Positions 57,983 to 64,000 of a DNA stretch of 64,000 nucleotides are shown here, one piece after another; the stretch's first letter is position 1, and the number at the start of each line of letters is the position of its first letter. The stretch is from Leucosporidium creatinivorum (Eukaryota > Basidiomycota > Microbotryomycetes > Leucosporidiales > Leucosporidiaceae), in NCBI GenBank assembly GCA_001600635.1, contig BCKL01000011.1, forward strand, positions 435,383 to 499,382, read 5' to 3'. The notes below the pieces were generated by a model, which worked only from the letters and a program-made list of their open reading frames with translations, did not search any database and was not told the origin of the DNA. The position numbers and the translations under genes were made by a program.

Positions 57983-60892
57983 ATGAGCTCGCTCCCGCCG
58001 ACTCCGCCGCCGCTTCCGAGACGACCAGGGAGCGCTGTACCGGATCCTGCAGCTGCTACACCTCCACCTCTGCCTGCTCGGCCTGCACCCCCACCACCTC
58101 CTGCTTCGACGCCCTCTCTCGCCTCGCTCTCGTCGACCAGCTCGTCTTCGACCTCTTCAACAGCTACAGAAGTACCTCCACCTACCAGACCCGTTCCTCC
58201 TACGCCAACACCCTTTCGACCAGCACCTTCACAAGCGCCTACAGCGCCTCGCGCGGATCCTCTTCTGACGAGAACTGTAGACGACGAAGATTTCTCGAGC
58301 GACTCGGACTCGGACGAAGAAGATGCCTACGAAACTCTCGCGTCCAGAATCGCTGCCGCCAACCCTCTCGGCGACGACACGAGCACGGTCAACCCCTTCG
58401 ACTCGGGCGCAACATCTCGGCGGGCCAGGCTGAAAGGACTGCGCAGGAGGGTGCTTGGCGGTCTTCGCAGGGAAGAGGCTCTACACAAGAAGGATGACGA
58501 CGACTCGGGCTCGCTCGTCGAAACCGTGGCTGAGGAGAACGAGGAGGCAGCACTTCGGCGGGCCCTCGATGAGCTCGACGACGTCAAAGTGGCTCGTTTC
58601 CTCGAGCGAGTTGGCCACCGTGTTCAAGAGGTCAGCATCGCGCCTTCCAGTGGCTCCGTCATCTTTCCCGAGACGTCGTCGTTCACCTACAACGGCAGGA
58701 CCGACTGGTATTCGTTCGGCTCGGCCGTACGTCTCTCTTGCTCCCTTCCCCCAGGCCTTTGCTCTCGAAGCTTCCTCGCTGACCGTCTGTAACAGTGGCT
58801 GAGCACGGCAGCGGCTGCCCACTGCCCTCACGCCCTCCTCGCTCCTCCGCCTCGGGACAAGCTCAGCCTTTCCTTCCTCTTCGACGAGCTGGAGCGCGTC
58901 TACATCCTTCTTCCACCTACATTAGCAGAGCAGGTGATCGAGGGCGAGCTAGCGAGAATATGGAGGTGGGAGAGTCCTGATACCTGGAAATGGTGCACCG
59001 TGAGTTCTGCACTCGGCGATCGCAGCCTCGAGTAATCGCTGACGACCACACGCAATGTAGATCTACGCCGCTCTCTGGATCACCGACCTCAACCCTGCTC
59101 TTCCCATCCTCATCCTCGTCTACCTCATCGTCAAAGCCCGCCTTTTCCCTCCCACCCCGGCCGAACTGCTCGCCGAGGGTCAGGAGCAGGTCGCTCGCTC
59201 GAAGGAGGCCGCCGAGCTCTCAAAGCAGCTCAAGTCGAGTAGTCGCGTCGGACTCGTCCTCGGTAGTGCAGCTCGTGGAGTCGTCTCGAGCTTCCGCGAC
59301 AACGACCGGTCGAGCGAGCAGGGGAGCGCGCTGGCGAGAGGACTTGGAGGGAGTGCTATGCTCGGCGGGTTGGCGGGAGGATTACGAATCGACTCGGAAG
59401 CGATGGAGCGGGCGAGGAAGAAGGAGACGCCTCCCTCAGCGATGGCAAGGGCGTTGATGGGCGCGAGTTCGGGAGCAGGAGGGATCGGCGCAGGCGACCG
59501 GATGCGCTACGAGGCGCCTCAAACACCACCACTCTCCGCCTCGACCACTAGCCCACCTACCACCCCTCCTTCGAGCCAGATCAGGCGCCATCCCGATGGC
59601 AACATCTCGCTCTATCGCCTCGTCACGGAACTCGGGCGAGTCCTCGGTCCTTCCGCACAGCAGATGCTCGCTGATGGTGCAGACATCGGGGAGAAGGTCA
59701 AGAAGTGAGCTCTTCGCTGCTCTTCGCTGCTCTTCGCTGCTCTGCGCGCGTGGCTCGGCTGACCCGCTGCGCCTTGCAGCATCCTCACCCACCCCGAACA
59801 CCCTTCCGTCACGCCCATCCTTCTTCGTCTCGCCGGCATTTTCATCGTCCTTCTCATCGTTCCAACGTGGATCCAGATCAAGTTCGCATGGGCGTACCTC
59901 GGCTTTGAGTTCTTCTTTCTCTGGCGACTTCGAGAGCTGCTGCCTGCGTATCGCAAGGCGTTGACGCCAATTTGGTGAGTCCTGCTTACACGTCGCCCCT
60001 CTATTTCGCTTCTCACACCTCACGATGAACAGGTGGCTTCTTCTGGGTGCGCCTACCGACGCCGAATTCGCGACCTTCGTCCTGCAGAAGCGCAGCAAGG
60101 AGAAGCGACCTCTTCGCGGCCGGAAGACGATCAAGAGGATGGCCAAAGCTCGAGCAAGAGCGAGCAGTGACGTCAGCCAGATGAATACTCCCTACCAAGC
60201 TTCTGCACGTCACTCTTGGCTTCAGCATGCTGTGCAGACGCTGACGCCTTCCCCTCGCGAGCAGAATGGCAACTTGACGCCGAGTCGCTCCTCCCTCTCG
60301 GTCAATCGGTCATCTCTCGACCTCAGCAGGACTTCAACCATCGACCTGGCGCGCGATGAACCCGCCTGCGGAGTTGAGGAACCCATCGGAGGTGAGTCGC
60401 AGCGGTTTCGGACCAGTGGTTTCGGCGCTAACCCATCTCACCCGCCAGTCTTCTTCGCCCTCTTCACCGGCATTCCCGGCGACCTAATCATCACTCCCTC
60501 CCGCATCCGCTTCTCCTCGACGCGCGGCTTCCGCACCCTCAGCCTCGTCAGCGGGAAGCTCGCCAAAAAGCTCGCCTCGCGCTCCGCCGACCTGTCGGAC
60601 TCGGACTCGGTCAAATCGGTCAAAGTTGCGGAGACGGGATATGCGGTGGATATCGGTGTGGAGCAGGTTGTAGGAGTGAAGAAGGAGTCGAAGTTTAGGT
60701 TCGAGGGCCTGGTGATTTCGACGAAGAGCGGCGAGGCGAGTCCAGCTTCCTTTCGCACTGAGCTTTGAAGTCGAGCTGACCCCCCCTTCACCTCGCATGC
60801 AGGTCTTCCGTCTCGCCAATGTGTCGGAGCGAGATGATGCCTTCAACAAGCTGCTGTCCGTCACTCCAACATCCTTTCAGCTCTCCCGATAA
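57983..60892 (+). CDS. GRAM-like-domain membrane protein
   Basis: The start at 57983 gives a Pro-rich N-terminus (MSSLPPTPPPLPRRPGSAVP), an acidic region DEDFSSDSDSDEEDAYETLA and a helical block VAEENEEAALRRALDELDDV. Exons follow with NGRTDWYSFGSA, WLSTAAAAHCPHALLAPPPR and DTWKWCTIYAALWITDLNPA LPILILVYLIVKARLF, a first membrane region. Further on, TPILLRLAGIFIVLLIVPTW and FAWAYLGFEFFFLWRLRELL form a second. The C-terminal domain reads VFFALFTGIPGDLIITPSRI RFSSTRGF, then VGVKKESKFRFEGLVISTKS and VFRLANVSERDDAFNKLLSV, with the strand pattern of a GRAM/PH-like fold. This suggests a membrane-contact or lipid-binding protein; no VASt domain is seen. An in-frame ATG at 57905 is a possible earlier start. 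About 830 residues. Confidence 0.75.
59711..59740 (+). repeat. Three perfect 10-base direct repeats in an intron
   Basis: The unit tcttcgctgc occurs three times in tandem, followed by a truncated tctgcg, inside the intron that begins with the GTGAGC donor after the codons for GEKVKK in the GRAM-like gene. Looks like a small intronic minisatellite. Confidence 0.85.
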
Positions 60893-60984
60893 ACCTCAAC
60901 ATTCTCCCGACTCCGACTCAATCTCTCTTGCTAGCCCTCATGTCGTACAAGTAATCACTCGCATGCATTTGATACCACACCTAA

Positions 60985-62193
60985 TCATTCCTCCCTCGCC
61001 CGCCACAAGTTCCTCGGTACTCGCGACTCAAGCTCGGCGAACTCGGGATCCTCCAGCATGAGCTCGACCCCAAGCTGCCTGCCCGCCTCGGTCCCTTCCT
61101 TCTTCATCCATCCCAACCAATTCATTCTGTCCGACGTCGGCTGCGCCTGCTGCCTTGCATCCTCCGGTTCCGGTGGAGTGCCGCGGTCGCTCGGCGTTGG
61201 GAAGATGAATCGAACTCGATTGATGGAAGGATAGAGCTTGACGAGCCGAACTGCTGGTTGGAGGGAAGGAGTTTCCTGAGGCTTTACTATGCAGTCCACC
61301 AGTAGGATCGTACCGCGCCCACTGACAAGCGACGGGTCGAAGCGAGTCGAGCCAACGCCGAGCAGCGATTCGTGGATGACGAGAATCTCGAGCTGGTCTA
61401 GTAGCTCTTGCGCTAGCTCAAAAAAGAGCAGGGCTTCTAATCCTTCGTCGAACTCGCCGCTGGGGGTGAAGGGATAGATGGTGAGGGCTCGAAGCGCCGG
61501 AACCGTTCGAGGCGAGAGCAGCGCCGAGAGTCCTGCTCGACAGCCGTGCAGGTCCTCGAGGTGCATTTCGACAAGGTTGGGGAGGGTGAAGGTCTTAAAG
61601 TAGATCTCGGGATAGAAGGGGTTGTTGTAGTGGCCGCGGAGGACGAGTGAGCGAAGCGCTGCGAAGAGACGCCGTCGAGTGAGCTTCGCCGAACTTTGCC
61701 GCTCCGATAGGGACTCACAGGGCACCATCGCGAACCAGGGGATCTGAAAGTCGTACACACCGCGTAAAGAGAAGTGAGAGAGGCGACTGCACACCTTCAG
61801 CAGCTCGTAGGTCTTCAAAGCTGTCGTCGTCGACTGCCAGTCCCCTGCGCCGAAGCACAGCTTCTTGACCTTGCGAGCGAGTCTAGGCTTCTTCTCCAAA
61901 GTGAGAACGAGGTTGAAGGCTAGTTCCGGGGGTAGCATGAAGGTACGACTGCCGTAAAGCTCAGCTTCCGCCCACGGCTGCCACTCGGACGAGACGAGCG
62001 AGCAGCTGTGCAGCAGGGCACAGCGCTTCTTGAAGGCTTGCGAGTAAGTGAAGCTGCCGGCCGCAAGCTTGATAATATATCCAATCAGCTCGGGCGGGAG
62101 TCGAGGGATGGCGGAAGAGGGTGGGGGCGACACCGCGGCCGGAGACGGCAGCTCGGCGAGAGGGTTGTCGAGCGACGTGGGAAGGGTGGACAT
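60985..62193 (-). CDS. F-box/LRR-like protein, basidiomycete type
   Basis: The start at 62193 gives MSTLPTSLDNPLAELPSPAA and then AIPRLPPELIGYIIKLAAGS, which resembles the first helix of an F-box (LPPEL...I). The following residues read ALLHSCSLVSSEWQPWAEAE LYGSRTFML, also F-box-like (SLVS..W...A...LY). The rest alternates short strands and helices as in degenerate leucine-rich regions: LRSLVLRGHYNNPFYPEIYF, LPNLVEMHLEDLHGCRAGLS, VPALRALTIYPFTPSGEFDE and LLDQLEILVIHESLLGVGST. It ends VPRNLWRAREE at TGA. A small in-frame intron probably lies near 61720-61660 (GTGAGT to CGCAG). The frame is open upstream to 62394 but without conserved sequence. A role as SCF substrate receptor is inferred. Confidence 0.7.
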   Translation of the reverse strand: MSTLPTSLDNPLAELPSPAAVSPPPSSAIPRLPPELIGYIIKLAAGSFTYSQAFKKRCALLHSCSLVSSEWQPWAEAELYGSRTFMLPPELAFNLVLTLEKKPRLARKVKKLCFGAGDWQSTTTALKTYELLKVCSRLSHFSLRGVYDFQIPWFAMVPCESLSERQSSAKLTRRRLFAALRSLVLRGHYNNPFYPEIYFKTFTLPNLVEMHLEDLHGCRAGLSALLSPRTVPALRALTIYPFTPSGEFDEGLEALLFFELAQELLDQLEILVIHESLLGVGSTRFDPSLVSGRGTILLVDCIVKPQETPSLQPAVRLVKLYPSINRVRFIFPTPSDRGTPPEPEDARQQAQPTSDRMNWLGWMKKEGTEAGRQLGVELMLEDPEFAELESRVPRNLWRAREE

Positions 62194-62602
62194 GAATTCA
62201 GGGTACTCGACGAAGAGATCGTTGTACAGAAAAGCGGCGAAACAAGGGTGCGAGCGGGAAGGAAAACACTGTGGCAGGGAGGGCGCAAGCTGATCTCGGC
62301 TCCGAGAGCACTCCCTCGGTACCTCGGCCGCGACGTGGACAGTAGTAGCCGACGGTCCGCGTGAGCTGGTACAGCATGCTACAATGATCTTCACTAGAGA
62401 TCAGCTCACCCTCTTTTCGCATCTCTCGCGGTACAGCTCAGCTGTAGGTCACCTTGGTCGAGATGCAGGGGGTGCGAAAGTGCGAAATGGAGGGGATACA
62501 GCGGTTCTACAGGTTTAGGGTGTAATAGTGTCTACTGGTGCGTTCCTGCGGTATATGCATCTCGGTTCGTCTTTGTGTACAGTGTCCGTCCATTCCCTTC
62601 AT
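62194..62602. other. Intergenic region between two minus-strand genes
   Basis: These 409 bases contain the promoter of the F-box-like gene and the 3' region of the GPI-anchored protein gene. No feature recognised. Confidence 0.45.
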
Positions 62603-63960
62603 CTACAAGAGCAAGCTCAGCCCGAGCGCTCCTCCGACCGCCATGACCACCCACGACGAGGCCTTGAGCGAGATGGCGGCACTCGTAGGCTTCGCACTAG
62701 CCGAAGAGGCGGTGACGGTGACCGTTTGCTCCTGGGAAGCCAGGACGACCGAGGAGGAGGACGAGGAAAAGGCGGGAGTGGCCGACTCGGCGGAAGATTC
62801 GGCGGGGATGGCGCCGGCGAGAGGACCCTGAGTCGAGCTCGAGTTGTAAGGAGTGTTGGTGGAGGTAGCCGCGCTGGCCGAGGAGGAGACGGTTGCTCCG
62901 CCATTTCCATCGCTGAAGCTCCCTTGCGACTGCGAAGCCGAGACGACGGGAGCCGCGATGTTGGAGCTCTGACCAAGGACGGTGGTCTGGCCTCCTACGA
63001 TATAAGTAGTTGGCCGAGCCGCGATTGCCTTGCTCGTGGTGCTAGCTGCGGCGGCGGATGAGGAGGAAGCCGAGGCGTTGTCGGCGGGTCCAGTTCCCTC
63101 GATGGTGAAGAGAGGCGAGGAGTTGGCCGAGCTACCGAGAATAAGGAGGTAGGATTTGCGGGTGGTAAGGTTGGTGGGGAGGGTGATGTTGATGGAGTAA
63201 GGCTCGGTGTAAAGCTGAACCGAGGCGAGAGGGTTGTCTGCGAAGGGTGAAGCGGGTCAGCTGCCGAACGAGCGCGTCGATACAAGCGAGACACGCACTG
63301 ATGTCCAGATGGTAGCCTGCACTGGTGTCCGAAAGGTAGCCCAGGACAACGTCGGCCTCCTGCGAGATCTGGTTGGGAGCGTAGGGTGGCGCGGTTCCCT
63401 GCGAGCGAAGAGCGGTCAGTCCGAGAAGCGCCAAACGCGTTTTGAAGACATCTCTAAGCTTACATTCCTGTAGATAGATATGAACAGTCAGCCTCTGTGC
63501 TCTGGCAACCTCATTGATGGGATACATCGCGAGCTAGAGCCAGACGCGACCGCCCAGCGCTCGACGCGCTCGGCCATCGTCACAACGTTTGCGGCGCCAC
63601 TGATAGCTCCGTGAGAGCAGGCAGTGCAGCTTGTTGTAGTCCTTGAGACTTGCGCCTATCCCAATCGCGCGTTCATAGCTCACAAAGCGGCCCCAAGGAG
63701 GACCGAGCGGGATGTCAGGCGACTCACCATGAGATCTGCACGCTGCTTCCCTCCTGCCAGACTTGACCCTCTACTGGGGTAGTAATACGAGGCCAGTACG
63801 AGATGAGCTCAGTGCCCTCTGGGATGTCGCCCCAAGCGGTAGCCTCAGGCGATCCAGCGCGCTCCTCGAGAGGTGAAGCGGGGTACGGTCGAGCGGAGAC
63901 GAGGGAAGTGAGGAGCAATGCGATGAGGCTGCTAGGGAGTACTCTTGCTGAGGGGATCAT
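62603..63960 (-). CDS. GPI-anchored Ser/Thr-rich cell-wall protein (Kre9/Knh1-type N-terminal domain)
   Basis: The start at 63960 gives a signal peptide, MIPSARVLPSSLIALLLTSL VSA. After it comes RPYPASPLEERAGSP, then ELISYWPRITTPVEGQVWQE GSSVQISW, the opening of the yeast-type Ser-Thr-rich GPI-anchored domain (PF10342, ITTP...G..W..GS..I.W). Later exons give GTAPPYAPNQISQEADVVLG YLSD, YHLDI, and LASVQLYTEPYSINITLPTN with TRKSYLLILGSSANSSPLFT, completing the domain. A Ser/Ala/Thr-rich stalk of about 110 residues follows, ending in a hydrophobic GPI signal ASSWVVMAVGGALGLSLLL and TAG at 62603. Four to five exons. A structural or signalling role at the cell wall is likely. The dibasic-free N-terminal EER after the signal may mark further processing. 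Confidence 0.82.
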
Positions 63961-64000
63961 TGCTGAGAGAAGAGATAAAGCTCGAGTCGAGAGAAAAGGC

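Overview
The window is nuclear DNA of a fungus, most likely a basidiomycetous yeast of the Pucciniomycotina (Rhodotorula/Sporobolomyces-like). This placement is inferred from GC-rich coding sequence, many short introns (about 45-130 bases) with CTGAC/CTGAA-type branch sites just before the acceptor, tight gene packing on both strands, and the gene set (GT69 CAP59-like mannosyltransferase, Pns1, Tul1, Doa10). No transposon, virus-like element or CRISPR array was recognised. One 845-base assembly gap lies at 38283-39127.

Layout. 1-3170: COQ6 (cut by the window edge) and argininosuccinate synthase, both minus. 3451-4689: two unrecognised plus-strand genes. 4630-7284: a copied block with a divergent histone H3/H4 pair, flanked by 3'-end scraps of two other genes. 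7531-13710: DUF2015-like protein, TRM82, ERV1 and prephenate dehydrogenase TYR1. 13950-15267: a secreted protein with dibasic sites and a duplicated three-part module. 15679-27697: GT69 glycosyltransferase, Zn2Cys6 factor, long Ser-rich protein, FAD amine-oxidase-like protein, ER membrane protein (Pga1-like?) and C2H2 zinc-finger protein. 28867-37447: Pns1 choline-transporter-like protein, Avo2-like ankyrin protein, ACT-domain protein, multi-pass membrane protein and a PX-domain Ypt35-like protein. 37352-39989: the second, inverted copy of the histone block. 39957-49709: the membrane RING E3 ligases Doa10/SSM4 and Tul1/Dsc1, separated by an intron-containing tRNA-Ser(UGA). 49888-63960: a short mitochondrial-type protein, an unrecognised protein, a full-length ABCC transporter, a GRAM-like membrane protein, an F-box-like protein and a GPI-anchored Ser-rich protein.

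Most genes are unrelated housekeeping functions and do not form a pathway cluster. The main structural feature is the roughly 2.65-kb inverted duplication of the H3/H4 pair, with arms 30 kb apart. The right copy lies between the two intact genes whose 3' ends are included in the duplication (YPT35-like and SSM4), so it looks ancestral. The left copy carries only those 3' ends, so it looks derived. The most unusual coding gene is the Kex2-type repeat protein at 13950-15267.
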